Shown here: piece by piece, positions 37,918 to 45,920 of the stretch
Position numbering within the stretch: the first letter of the stretch is position 1
How the letters are laid out: the number at the start of each line of letters is the position of its first letter
Assembly (NCBI GenBank): GCA_044224315.1
Contig: JBGAKR010000001.1
Coordinates: 1,410,952 to 1,474,951 of the forward strand
Reading direction: 5' to 3'
Length of the DNA: 64,000 nucleotides
DNA from: JAGXTF01 sp044224315
GTDB lineage: Bacteria > Bacteroidota > Bacteroidia > NS11-12g > UBA955
Position numbers and translations under genes: made by a program
The notes under the pieces: model-generated
Database searches by the model: none
Told to the model about the DNA's origin: nothing
What the model saw: only the letters and a program-made list of their open reading frames with translations

Positions 37918-37946
37918 AAAAAGTCCGCTTTAGGCGGACTTTTTTA
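37918..37946. terminator. Bidirectional terminator
   Basis: AAAAAGTCCGC pairs with GCGGACTTTTT around TTTAG. It separates the convergent M16 protease and thioredoxin-like genes. Its core is one of the TCCGC/GCGGA palindromes seen elsewhere in the window. Confidence 0.85.
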
Positions 37947-37957
37947 TATACTTTACA

Positions 37958-37971
37958 TCCGCATTGGCGGA
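37958..37971. repeat. TCCGC-type palindrome
   Basis: TCCGCATTGGCGGA is a second small palindrome of the TCCGCC family, 20 bases from the terminator. Confidence 0.5.
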
Positions 37972-37991
37972 GATAAAAGGAATGTGAACGC

Positions 37992-38459
37992 TTATTTAAG
38001 CTTGTTCACAAATTCCACAATCTGATCGTAGGATTGGAGGCCTACAACATTGCCTACAACCTGTCCTTTTTTGAAGAAAACCAGGGTAGGGTAGGCTTCA
38101 ATGGCATATCTACCGGCAATATCAGCCTGGGCTTCGGCATCAATCTGCATTACGTTTACCACGTCTTTCATTTCAGATTTTACTTTCAGCACGCTGGGGG
38201 CCATTCTTTTGCAGGGGCCACACCAGGTGGTATAGAAATCTACCATGGTAAGTTTGTTTTCTTTAATGGTTTTGTCAAAGTCCGCCACTGGGATTGTACC
38301 CCCTTCCTGGCTGGTTTCAGAGACTTTGGGTGCGGCATTCAGATCAACGGGTTGTTCATCTGCGGCCAGTTCTTTGTGGGTATTGCCGCATGCATTGAGG
38401 GCGTAGGCACTCATAACAACTGCGGCCAGGGCTCCGATAATTAAATAAACCTTTTTCAT
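37992..38459 (-). CDS. Thioredoxin-fold lipoprotein
   Basis: The protein has 155 residues from the ATG at 38459. The lipobox-like ALNAC at residues 20-24 suggests a lipoprotein facing the periplasm. After a linker rich in E, D and T comes a thioredoxin domain with active site YTTWCGPCKRM, the cis-proline strand AIEAYPTLVFFKKG, and a C-terminal helix. The role is probably thiol-disulfide exchange on envelope proteins. The start is 6 bases from a divergent -7 box. Confidence 0.92.
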   Translation of the reverse strand: MKKVYLIIGALAAVVMSAYALNACGNTHKELAADEQPVDLNAAPKVSETSQEGGTIPVADFDKTIKENKLTMVDFYTTWCGPCKRMAPSVLKVKSEMKDVVNVMQIDAEAQADIAGRYAIEAYPTLVFFKKGQVVGNVVGLQSYDQIVEFVNKLK

Positions 38460-38464
38460 TATTT

Positions 38465-38472
38465 GCAAAGTT
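38465..38472 (-). promoter_or_regulatory. -7 box of thioredoxin-like gene
   Basis: TAACTTTG on the minus strand ends 6 bases before the ATG at 38459, so the transcript would be leaderless or nearly so. Confidence 0.55.
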
Positions 38473-38489
38473 ACATCAGATAAATGCAA

Positions 38490-38497
38490 TAATTTTG
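38490..38497 (+). promoter_or_regulatory. -7 box of the GT2 gene
   Basis: TAATTTTG ends 6 bases before the ATG at 38504, again predicting a leaderless or near-leaderless mRNA. It shares a 44-bp intergenic region with the divergent thioredoxin-like gene. Confidence 0.55.
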
Positions 38498-38503
38498 CCA
38501 GAA

Positions 38504-39448
38504 ATGGCCCAAAATATCACGATTTCGGTAGTTGTTCCGGTTTTTAACGAGGAGATGAACATAGGCAAGCTCAATCAGCGCCTGCTTAATTCATTGACAG
38601 AGCTGGGTTTGAGCTGGGAAATTATCTATGTAAACGACGGCAGCAGAGATGGTTCATTACAGATCCTGAAAATGCTGGCAGCATCAGACCCGTGTATCCG
38701 CTACATCGATTTGTCGCGCAATTTCGGCCATCAGTTGGCCATCAGTGCCGGGATTGAACATGCCTCGGGCGAGTATATTGTAGTTATGGATGGCGACGGG
38801 CAAGATCCGCCAGAGCTGATTAAAGAGTTGTATGCTAAAGCCAAAGAAGGATTTGAAGTGGTGTATGCCCGCCGCCGCAAACGCGACGGGGAGAGCTTTT
38901 TAAAGAAGTTTACTGCCAAAATGTTTTACCGCATACTGGCCCGCATTACCAGTATAGAAATACCGGTAGACACCGGCGATTTTCGGATTATACACCGCAA
39001 AATTCAGCAGATACTTAAAAAAATGCCCGAACAACATAAGTATATCCGTGGCCAAATCAGCTGGATTGGGTTTAACCAAACATTTGTGGAATACGACCGC
39101 GAAGAACGTATGGGTGGTGAAACCAAGTTTACCTATAAAAAAATGATTCGTTTTGCACTCGATGGCATCAGTAGTTTCAGCACCTGGCCGCTTAAAATTG
39201 CTACGATGGGTGGATTTCTGGTATCCTTTATTGCCTTTTTACTGATCATTTACGCTTTGTATGAGAAGTTTTTTGGCACGGTTGTGCCGGGTTGGGCGTC
39301 TACCAATATAGCCATATTGTTTATCGGAGGCATTCAGTTGCTGGGTATAGGTATATTGGGTGAGTACCTGGGCCGGGTGAGTGAAAATGTTAAAAACAGG
39401 CCGCATTACATCATTCGAGATACCAACCTGGAAAATGCAGAGGATTAA
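38504..39448 (+). CDS. GtrB-like polyprenyl-phosphate glycosyltransferase
   Basis: A 314-residue GT2 enzyme with ISVVVPVFNEEMNIG, YVNDGSRDGSL, VMDGDGQDPPELI (the metal-binding DxD region), RRRKRDGESF and RIIHRK. Two C-terminal transmembrane helices (about 235-255 and 270-290) are as in GtrB/DPMS proteins. It should transfer a sugar from a nucleotide donor to undecaprenyl phosphate on the cytosolic face. Its stop overlaps the following GT-C gene, and a GtrA family gene lies just beyond. Confidence 0.92.
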   Translation: MAQNITISVVVPVFNEEMNIGKLNQRLLNSLTELGLSWEIIYVNDGSRDGSLQILKMLAASDPCIRYIDLSRNFGHQLAISAGIEHASGEYIVVMDGDGQDPPELIKELYAKAKEGFEVVYARRRKRDGESFLKKFTAKMFYRILARITSIEIPVDTGDFRIIHRKIQQILKKMPEQHKYIRGQISWIGFNQTFVEYDREERMGGETKFTYKKMIRFALDGISSFSTWPLKIATMGGFLVSFIAFLLIIYALYEKFFGTVVPGWASTNIAILFIGGIQLLGIGILGEYLGRVSENVKNRPHYIIRDTNLENAED

Positions 39449-40952
39449 ACCCGCATGGTGGTTTTTTATTTGTTGGTTTGCCTTGCAAACCCTGCTTGGA
39501 CAATGGAAATTTATTGAAAATCCGCCCCAGGGTATGCACCAGGGAGCTCAGGCCGACAGGGCTTGTGTTGCCTGGAATTATTACCACGAGAGCATGAATT
39601 TTTTTGCCCCCAGGGTTATGGAAAATAGGGCAGCGGATGGGGTTGCGGGTATGGAATTTCCAGTTGTCAATTATACTGCGGCAATATTTTACAAGGTTTT
39701 TGGATTTCATGATTTCTGGTTTCGGTTCATTGTTTTTTTAATCGTAACATTTGGGGTATTTGCCGCCTGGGGAATAACGGGTTTTTTTATGCATAAAAAC
39801 CTGCACCGTTTGGTGCTCACCTTTGGTTGGTATCTATCGCCTATTCTGGTGTTTTACTCTGCCAATTTTATTCCCGATCCGGTGGCAATGTCGTTTTCAT
39901 TTATGGCCTGGTATTATTTCTTGCGTTTTTATTTTAATATTCAGGTTAAACAATCTTTGCGGCTTTATATGTTGTTTACAGCCCTGGCCGGATTAATAAA
40001 AATTACATTTTTAATTGGTCATTTTGCAGTACTTATTTTGTTTTTAATTTATCGCTATCGCCCTGCATTTTTCCCATTGGGATTTCCTGCCATTCGGCGC
40101 TTTTGGGGCTGGTTTTTGTTGCCTTTGTTACCCGTAGGAGGCTGGTATTATTATGCAAAATGGCTTACACAAAAAACCGGGAATGTGCATTTTTTACAGC
40201 AAATAAATCCGGCTAAAAACTGGGCTGCTTTTGAAGATAATACCAAGTTTGGATTTAATACCTGGAACGAAAGTTTATATGCCCCTAATCATATTTATTT
40301 TATACTGGGATTGATAGTGCTGTTTGTGATTTTGCGCTGGAAGCAGGCCCCTATACCCGCAATGATTTTTACGTTACTTTTTTGCGGATTTTTAGCCAGT
40401 TTTATTCTTTTTAATAACCAATATCGCTATCACGATTACTATTATTTACTTTTATTTCCGGCCCTGTTTTTTGGAATGATTTATTTGCAACAATTGTTTA
40501 TCGAGCAAAAAAGCATGTTTATTGGCTTGTTTCCCATTCTTTTTTTAATTGCTTTTTATTATTTCCCATTTACCGGATTTTCACATACCAAAAACATGCT
40601 TGCCGAAAGGTACCGTGAGGGCAGTTACTACAGCCAGGAGGTTTTTACGGGCATACGCCAATATGCCGGATTTGAAAAAAAGATAGCCGAAAAAATTCCG
40701 GCCCGTAGCGAAGTGGTGAGTGTTTTCGATCCTTCGCCCAACACATCGCTTTATTTTTTGCGAAAAAAAGGCATACGCATAGCCCCTGATTTTTCGCCCG
40801 AATTGACGCGTGATGTAATACATGCAAGCAGGGCGCAGTATTTGATACTGAATGATAGTTTACTGTGGGAAAGCAAATACGAACCTGTGGTAAAAACCCA
40901 CAAAAAATTATTAGCGCGAGAAGGTATTTTAAGTTTGTGGAAATTGGAATAA
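39435..40952 (+). CDS. GT-C-like integral membrane glycosyltransferase
   Basis: The start ATG at 39435 overlaps the GT2 stop by 14 bases. This is a 505-residue multi-pass protein (about ten hydrophobic segments). The first periplasmic loop (NPPQGMHQGAQADRA, then EFPVVNYTAAIFYKVFG) resembles PMT/ArnT-type GT-C enzymes, although the canonical acidic pair is not obvious. The last 130 residues are a soluble domain. It would transfer the lipid-linked sugar made by the upstream enzyme to a surface acceptor. The assignment rests on topology and context more than on motifs. Confidence 0.75.
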   Translation: MQRIKPAWWFFICWFALQTLLGQWKFIENPPQGMHQGAQADRACVAWNYYHESMNFFAPRVMENRAADGVAGMEFPVVNYTAAIFYKVFGFHDFWFRFIVFLIVTFGVFAAWGITGFFMHKNLHRLVLTFGWYLSPILVFYSANFIPDPVAMSFSFMAWYYFLRFYFNIQVKQSLRLYMLFTALAGLIKITFLIGHFAVLILFLIYRYRPAFFPLGFPAIRRFWGWFLLPLLPVGGWYYYAKWLTQKTGNVHFLQQINPAKNWAAFEDNTKFGFNTWNESLYAPNHIYFILGLIVLFVILRWKQAPIPAMIFTLLFCGFLASFILFNNQYRYHDYYYLLLFPALFFGMIYLQQLFIEQKSMFIGLFPILFLIAFYYFPFTGFSHTKNMLAERYREGSYYSQEVFTGIRQYAGFEKKIAEKIPARSEVVSVFDPSPNTSLYFLRKKGIRIAPDFSPELTRDVIHASRAQYLILNDSLLWESKYEPVVKTHKKLLAREGILSLWKLE

Positions 40953-40960
40953 TGGGTTTA

Positions 40961-41449
40961 TTACCCTTCCAAAACTTCTTCCGAGTAGGTATTTTCGTTT
41001 TTAAACACCCATAATTTCTGGCCCAGGAAATTCACAATCATACCCACAATGGTTGCCCCAATAACGGCTAAAAACTTGTCGAGTTTAAGTGTTAAGAATG
41101 GCTCTTGAACGGCCTTGGCTTTTTGGAAAATGAGCATTTGAAATTCATTATCGGGCAAAATGCGCAGAAACACTTCATTCGAAACCACGTTCATAACGCC
41201 ACTGATGGCATAAAGAAAAAGGTATTTGGCAAATCGTTTGGTATCGCGGTTGCTGTGGCCCCAGGTCCAGGTTTTATTGAGGTAATAGTTTAAAAATGTG
41301 GCCGATATAACGGAAATGGTTTTGGCCATAAACGTAGGAACCCCCCACATTTCAGTAAGGCCGTAATAAATCCCAAAGTCGAGCCCGAAGCAGAGCCCGC
41401 CTACAATTCCAAATTTGGTTAGTTCAATATAAGTATCCCTCGAAATCAC
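40961..41449 (-). CDS. GtrA family membrane protein
   Basis: A 162-residue protein with four transmembrane helices and the GtrA signature FGIVGGLCFGLDFGIYYGL near the N-terminus and NYYLNKTWTWG. GtrA proteins are thought to flip polyprenyl-phosphate-linked sugars. The start is GTG and overlaps the ldcA stop (GTGA), so it is coupled to ldcA although its functional partners (GtrB-like and GT-C) lie convergently on the other strand. Confidence 0.93.
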   Translation of the reverse strand: MISRDTYIELTKFGIVGGLCFGLDFGIYYGLTEMWGVPTFMAKTISVISATFLNYYLNKTWTWGHSNRDTKRFAKYLFLYAISGVMNVVSNEVFLRILPDNEFQMLIFQKAKAVQEPFLTLKLDKFLAVIGATIVGMIVNFLGQKLWVFKNENTYSEEVLEG

Positions 41450-42348
41450 TTTTGTTCAAGATATTGGCCGTCAAAGGTAGTATAAGCATTCAGTTTCATA
41501 CAATAGTTTTTTGGTCCATGTCCGGCAGGTATGTCGAAAATGACAGGAAAACCATACTGTGCGCAATGTTCGGCAATCATTTCGTGTACCTGTTTGCCAA
41601 AGGGTGTGGCATTGTCCTTCATATCGTGCATAGAGCCTACCAGCAGGGCTTTGAGATGGTTGAAAACACCGCCCCGTTTTAAAGAAACCAACATGCGATC
41701 AATATGGTAGAGATATTCATCGAGGTCTTCGATAAACAAAATTTTTCCGTTTGTATCCGGATATTCGGGTGTCCCCATGGCAGCATACAATAAACTCAGA
41801 TTGCCCCCTACTATTTCTCCTTCAAAAGCTGCAGGGTTCAGGGTTTCGCAGTTGCCCAAATCCATTTTCACATGTCCCTCAAACAAGGTTTTTTGGAGAT
41901 ATTCAAAATTGGATTGAGTATGTTCATTGATTTGAAAAAGATTGATAGGCATGGGTGCATGCAGGGTTTCATAGCCCCTACGATTTAGTTCCAGATGTAG
42001 GGTGGTAATGTCGCTATATCCAACAAATGCTTTGGGATTGGGACTTTTCCAGGCTTCTTCAGGCACCAGATGGGTCCAGCGCATGCTGCCATACCCGCCC
42101 CGGGCACAAAAAACCGCTTTGATTTCCGGATTTGACCATGCATCTATAAAATCCTGGGCCCTTTCTGCATCTGTGCCCGAAAACTGATGAAGTTTACCAT
42201 ACAGATGTTTGCCTTCTACACAAACAAGCCCCAATTGGGAAATCCAGTTTTTAAACGGGGCCATTTCTTCATGGCTTACCCAGCGCGCAGGAGCAATCAT
42301 CGCCACCTTGTCACCTGCTTTAAGAATGGGGAGTTTTATTCGGTCCAT
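41446..42348 (-). CDS. ldcA: LD-carboxypeptidase, S66 family
   Basis: A 300-residue enzyme that removes the terminal D-alanine from tetrapeptides in murein recycling. The nucleophile is Ser112 in GYSDIT, with GGYGSMRW before it, the glutamate in LFIEDLDE and the histidine in PAGHGPKN. No signal peptide, so it acts in the cytosol. It overlaps xseB by 13 bases upstream and gtrA downstream. Confidence 0.96.
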   Translation of the reverse strand: MDRIKLPILKAGDKVAMIAPARWVSHEEMAPFKNWISQLGLVCVEGKHLYGKLHQFSGTDAERAQDFIDAWSNPEIKAVFCARGGYGSMRWTHLVPEEAWKSPNPKAFVGYSDITTLHLELNRRGYETLHAPMPINLFQINEHTQSNFEYLQKTLFEGHVKMDLGNCETLNPAAFEGEIVGGNLSLLYAAMGTPEYPDTNGKILFIEDLDEYLYHIDRMLVSLKRGGVFNHLKALLVGSMHDMKDNATPFGKQVHEMIAEHCAQYGFPVIFDIPAGHGPKNYCMKLNAYTTFDGQYLEQK

Positions 42349-42527
42349 TCTACAATAATTTTTTCTGCATTGGATAGTTTTTCCAATGATTTTGCGATTA
42401 GCTCGCGGGCTTCACCCAGCACTGTGCCAAGGTCGTCAATGCCTACTTTTCCTGCATCAATATCTGCCATTATCTGGTCGAGCCTTTTACGGGCGGTTTC
42501 GTATGTAAATTCTTCTTTTTTTGCCAT
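42336..42527 (-). CDS. xseB: Exodeoxyribonuclease VII small subunit
   Basis: The 63-residue XseB helical hairpin (TYETARKRLDQIMADIDAG, LGEARELIAKSLEKL) that binds along XseA. Its start follows the xseA stop by one base and its end overlaps ldcA. Confidence 0.93.
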   Translation of the reverse strand: MAKKEEFTYETARKRLDQIMADIDAGKVGIDDLGTVLGEARELIAKSLEKLSNAEKIIVEWTE

Positions 42528-42528
42528 T

Positions 42529-43722
42529 TTATTCTATGATTGCCCGGCGTTTGCCATCGGTAAATTCTATTTCTATGCGGTCGCCGGAGGATAGATTTTC
42601 AGCCCTGGCTATGTGTTTTCCATCCTTGCGCACAAGTGCAAAGCCCCGTTGGAGAGTACCTTGTGGGCCTGCCATTTTGAGTTTTTCTTCAAACTGGTGC
42701 AGGGTTTGTCTTTCGCGTGTTATCCGCCATTGGGCCGATTTAAGTATGTTGGTGCCCATGTTGCGGGTTTGCTGCTGATAAAGTTGAATTTTTCCCAGGC
42801 AGCGCTTTCCAATATTTTCCCGTGCATTTTGCACATAAGAGAGAAAATTAAGGTTGTGTTCGGTAAACGCGGCGGCGCATTTGGTAGGGGTTTTTTCGGG
42901 TCCGTAAGCCAATAAATCCGTTATACTCACATTGCGTTCATGTCCAATTCCGGTAAAAACCGGGTAAGGGCATTGGGCCACAGCCAATCCTACCTGGTAG
43001 CTGTCGAAGGCAGAAAAATCGGTATTGGCGCCCCCACCGCGCACAATGGCTATGCCGTGAAAACTGTTTTGGGTACTGTTGATTTTTTGCAATTGAGCTG
43101 CAATCTGACCTGCAGCTGCCTCACCCTGCACCTGGGCCGGGAATTCCATCAAGGAGTAATCAATATTCCAGGCATTGTTTTCCAGTTCGTGTAAAAAATC
43201 GCGCCGGCCATCCGAACCCGGAGCTGCAATCAGAGCGATTTTCTGCATCACCATGGGCAATTTGCGCAGGTGGTTTGCACTTCGGGTTTCACCATCCAGC
43301 ATCCACACGAGCTTGGGATGGTCTTTAACCAGGCTTAATAAAACATTTTGTTTTTCCTGCTCCAGTTTTCCCAGGGTATAGGTTTCGTCGATGGCTACTA
43401 CGCTGATTCGCAATCCATAACGGACATGAAATTGAATTTCTACTTCAAGTACCAGTTCCAGGTTTTGGTTAAAGGTAACCCCTGTTGATTTTTCAAATTC
43501 GCGGATAATATGAAAATTGTCGCGCCAAATAACGGCACCCGCTGTGGCTACAATATCGCCATTTTGTTTTTCAATGAGGTTTAAAAAAGCGTATTGGCGG
43601 TTGTAATAAACTTTAATGTCGGTAATTTCGGCCAAAACCCTATAGGTATAGCGGCTATAGGCTTTGTCGAGGGTGTTTTTTACATCTCCCAGCAGTTCGG
43701 ATAATGTTACATGCTCCCTCAC
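42529..43722 (-). CDS. xseA: Exodeoxyribonuclease VII large subunit
   Basis: A 397-residue catalytic subunit that degrades single-stranded DNA. The N-terminal OB fold (YRVLAEITDIKVY) is followed by the nuclease domain with IALIAAPGSDGRRDFLHELE, VRGGGANTDFSAFD and GIGHERNVSITD, then a coiled coil. The start is GTG, overlapping the stop of the upstream lipoprotein gene (TAAGTG); the N-terminus aligns well with family members there. Confidence 0.95.
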   Translation of the reverse strand: MREHVTLSELLGDVKNTLDKAYSRYTYRVLAEITDIKVYYNRQYAFLNLIEKQNGDIVATAGAVIWRDNFHIIREFEKSTGVTFNQNLELVLEVEIQFHVRYGLRISVVAIDETYTLGKLEQEKQNVLLSLVKDHPKLVWMLDGETRSANHLRKLPMVMQKIALIAAPGSDGRRDFLHELENNAWNIDYSLMEFPAQVQGEAAAGQIAAQLQKINSTQNSFHGIAIVRGGGANTDFSAFDSYQVGLAVAQCPYPVFTGIGHERNVSITDLLAYGPEKTPTKCAAAFTEHNLNFLSYVQNARENIGKRCLGKIQLYQQQTRNMGTNILKSAQWRITRERQTLHQFEEKLKMAGPQGTLQRGFALVRKDGKHIARAENLSSGDRIEIEFTDGKRRAIIE

Positions 43723-44334
43723 TTATTTTACCGGATAAAAGAGTGTAGCTTTAGAAATGGGCGACATGTTGCTATCATAGGTTTCATTAAACTGTTCGAT
43801 AGCAGGAAGGTGAATTTCGTTTTTCAGATCAGCGATGGCTTTTTGCATGGTACCATGTTGTTTCAGGGTTTCACCGGTAGCGGCCTCAACCTGCATTTTG
43901 TAGTAGCGGCCTGCCGGTATCTCCATAAACTCACCAACTTCGGGGTTTTTAAATCGGGTTTTAACTGGAATGCCCATAAATACCTGCATGTTTCCTGTGC
44001 CGGGTTTAGATAAATATACATAGCTGATAGAACCGGTCATAACCCCTTTGTGGTTGCTGATTTGGGCAAGCAGCGTACCCGCGTAGCTTTTGGCTTTAGC
44101 TACCAAACCATTAAAATCAGTTTCGATTTTAACACCATAAAGCAGCATGGCAGGGCGCGAAACCTCTATCATAACACCATCTCCGGTGCCTGTAACAATG
44201 TTAACTTCGTTTTTTGCCGGTTTTTCGGCAGTGGATTGAGTGGAATCTTTTTTTTCGGCTTTGGCAGGTTTTGCATTGTTTCCGCAACCCAAAACCAGAG
44301 AAATGCCGGCAATAATTGATAAAATTCTAACCAT
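43723..44334 (-). CDS. Lipoprotein with GyrI-like effector-binding domain
   Basis: A 203-residue lipoprotein (lipobox VLGC at 14-17) with a charged linker and then a fold resembling the GyrI/AraC effector-binding domain: GVMTGSISYVYLSKPG, FMGIPVKTRF, FMEIPAGRYYKMQVEAATGE and the closing strand SKATLFYPVK. Such domains bind small amphipathic molecules. The gene abuts xseA (TAAGTG). The ligand is unknown. Confidence 0.7.
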   Translation of the reverse strand: MVRILSIIAGISLVLGCGNNAKPAKAEKKDSTQSTAEKPAKNEVNIVTGTGDGVMIEVSRPAMLLYGVKIETDFNGLVAKAKSYAGTLLAQISNHKGVMTGSISYVYLSKPGTGNMQVFMGIPVKTRFKNPEVGEFMEIPAGRYYKMQVEAATGETLKQHGTMQKAIADLKNEIHLPAIEQFNETYDSNMSPISKATLFYPVK

Positions 44335-44403
44335 AATTATCGGGCACTAAAATACGTTCTGCCCGCAAATGAAACAATCATAATAAAGCCATAAATGGAA
44401 GTA

Positions 44404-45087
44404 TTATTTTACCAATTGCTGCCACATTTGTTGCATGCCCTGGGTAGCAGTAGCTTTGATAACGGTGATGTTGGGGTCATGAATATCGGCATGGCGATTG
44501 GGGTCGATAATATAAATGGGACAATGGGCGGGTACAAAATTGATAAGGCTCGCTGCGGGGTAAACTTCCAGAGATGTGCCAATAATCAGCAGCACATCTG
44601 CAGTAACAGTGGCACGCATGGCATCCTCCATTTTGGGTACTGCTTCGCCAAACCACACAATATCGGGCCGCAATTGTGAGCCATCGGGGGCTTTGTCGCC
44701 CAAAAAAATATCATTGCTGCCCAAAAAAGTTCTGATTTCGCGGTTTGCACTGCTGCAACCCCAGCGCAGTTCGCCATGCAGGTGGATAATATTCTGGCTG
44801 CCTCCGCGTTCGTGCAGGTCGTCCACATTCTGGGTTACCACGGTTACCCGGTAATGTTGTTCAAGCTGTGACAGCAGGGTATGTGCGGTATTGGGTTCAA
44901 CCTCGTCCAGTTGCCGGCGGCGTTGGTTGTAAAAATCCAGCACCAGGGTAGGGTTTCTTCTAAAACCTTCAGGGCTTGCCACATCCTCAATGCGGTGTCC
45001 TTCCCAAAGTCCGCCTGCATCGCGAAAAGTTTTAATTCCACTTTCGGCCGAAATTCCGGCTCCGGTAAGCACTACAAGGTGTTGCAT
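44404..45087 (-). CDS. cobB: Class III sirtuin, NAD-dependent deacylase
   Basis: A 227-residue Sir2 protein from ATG 45087: GAGIS at 9-13, FRDAGGLW, TQNVDDLH at 85-92, catalytic His104 in HLHGE, IVWFGEAVP and IIGTSLEVYPAA. Tyr53 and Arg56 (FYNQRR) match the Y-x-x-R acyl-recognition motif of SIRT5-like desuccinylases and demalonylases. The usual four zinc cysteines are absent, a common trait of this Bacteroidota branch as I recall it. It is divergent from purS. Confidence 0.94.
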   Translation of the reverse strand: MQHLVVLTGAGISAESGIKTFRDAGGLWEGHRIEDVASPEGFRRNPTLVLDFYNQRRRQLDEVEPNTAHTLLSQLEQHYRVTVVTQNVDDLHERGGSQNIIHLHGELRWGCSSANREIRTFLGSNDIFLGDKAPDGSQLRPDIVWFGEAVPKMEDAMRATVTADVLLIIGTSLEVYPAASLINFVPAHCPIYIIDPNRHADIHDPNITVIKATATQGMQQMWQQLVK

Positions 45088-45140
45088 AGGGGTGTGCAAA
45101 GTTGGGGGATGTTTTTGCAAAAAACCTAGCTTGTGCTGCC

Positions 45141-45148
45141 TATTTTTG
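45141..45148 (+). promoter_or_regulatory. -7 box directly before purS
   Basis: TATTTTTG ends only 4 bases before the purS GTG, so the expected start of transcription falls at the start codon. A TTTG lies 23 bases further upstream, longer than the usual 19. Confidence 0.55.
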
Positions 45149-45152
45149 CAGC

Positions 45153-45407
45153 GTGAAATTTTTAGCTGAAATAGAAATCCTGCCCCACAAAAACCTGCTC
45201 GACCCTCAGGGAAAGGCAGTTACGCATAGCATGCCAACCATTGGATTGAACAATGTAGATCAGGTGCGGGTGGGTAAATTCATTACCATGGAAATCAATG
45301 CGGCCAGTGCAGAAGAGGCGCAGCAAACCGCAGATACTGCCTGCAAAAAATTGCTGGTAAACCTCATTATGGAGGCCTATCATATCCGCATCAGCCAAGC
45401 TGAATGA
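45153..45407 (+). CDS. purS: Phosphoribosylformylglycinamidine synthase subunit PurS
   Basis: An 84-residue PurS that bridges PurL and PurQ in purine synthesis. Conserved: VKFLAEIEILPHKNLLDPQG, QVRVGKFITMEI and ACKKLLVNLIMEAYHI. The GTG at 45153 gives the family N-terminus; the open frame upstream is not conserved. The stop overlaps the DUF4286 start (ATGA). No purL or purQ is nearby. The promoter appears to lie immediately upstream. Confidence 0.92.
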   Translation: MKFLAEIEILPHKNLLDPQGKAVTHSMPTIGLNNVDQVRVGKFITMEINAASAEEAQQTADTACKKLLVNLIMEAYHIRISQAE

Positions 45408-45715
45408 TTATCTACAACGTTACCTGCAATGTAGAGCCCGGCATGGCTGAAGAATGGCTGCAGTGGATGCTGCAAACCCATATCCCTGAGGTGATGGCTA
45501 CAGGCTGTTTTCAGTCGAATAAGGTAATGAAACTACTTACCCAGGCCGATGATGATGAAGGAATTAACTATGCCATTCAGTACACTGCCACTTCGCTGGA
45601 AGAATACGAAAGATACCAAAGAGATTTTGGTCCGGCCCTTAGGCAAAAAACCTTGGAACGCTATGGGGATAGGGTGATGGCCTTTAGGAGCATACTTGAG
45701 GAAGTTAAGAGTTAG
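45404..45715 (+). CDS. DUF4286 family protein
   Basis: A 103-residue protein matching DUF4286: MIIYNVTCNVEPGMAEEWLQ, WMLQTHIPEVMATGCF, and YERYQRDFGPALRQKTLERYG. This is a ferredoxin-like dimeric alpha/beta barrel type fold, common in Bacteroidota, with no known reaction. It is translationally coupled to purS by an ATGA overlap. Confidence 0.92.
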   Translation: MIIYNVTCNVEPGMAEEWLQWMLQTHIPEVMATGCFQSNKVMKLLTQADDDEGINYAIQYTATSLEEYERYQRDFGPALRQKTLERYGDRVMAFRSILEEVKS

Positions 45716-45920
45716 GAGTTTAGAGTTAAGAGTAGAACAGCCATTGGCAGCCTACGCCATATTTCAATGGCGGATTACAGTTGAAAATTTATAATGGAGA
45801 GGCTGGCTCTCCATCGCGAGTGAAACCTTGCAATTTACAGTTTTAAAGCCAGAATGGCAGCCGACTTGGTTGACGATTATCAAATGCAATATTCTTTTAA
45901 AATAGCAGTTATATATTAAA
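45716..45920. repeat. Intergenic dispersed repeat (copy 1)
   Basis: This stretch holds GAGTTAAGAGTAGAACAGCC, then GGAGAG-GCTGG-CTCTCC (45796-45812) followed by ATCGCGAG (45813-45820). The same two modules recur at 63621-63831, where the second hairpin half CTCGCGAT is intact; here it has decayed. No gene is visible. Confidence 0.7.
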
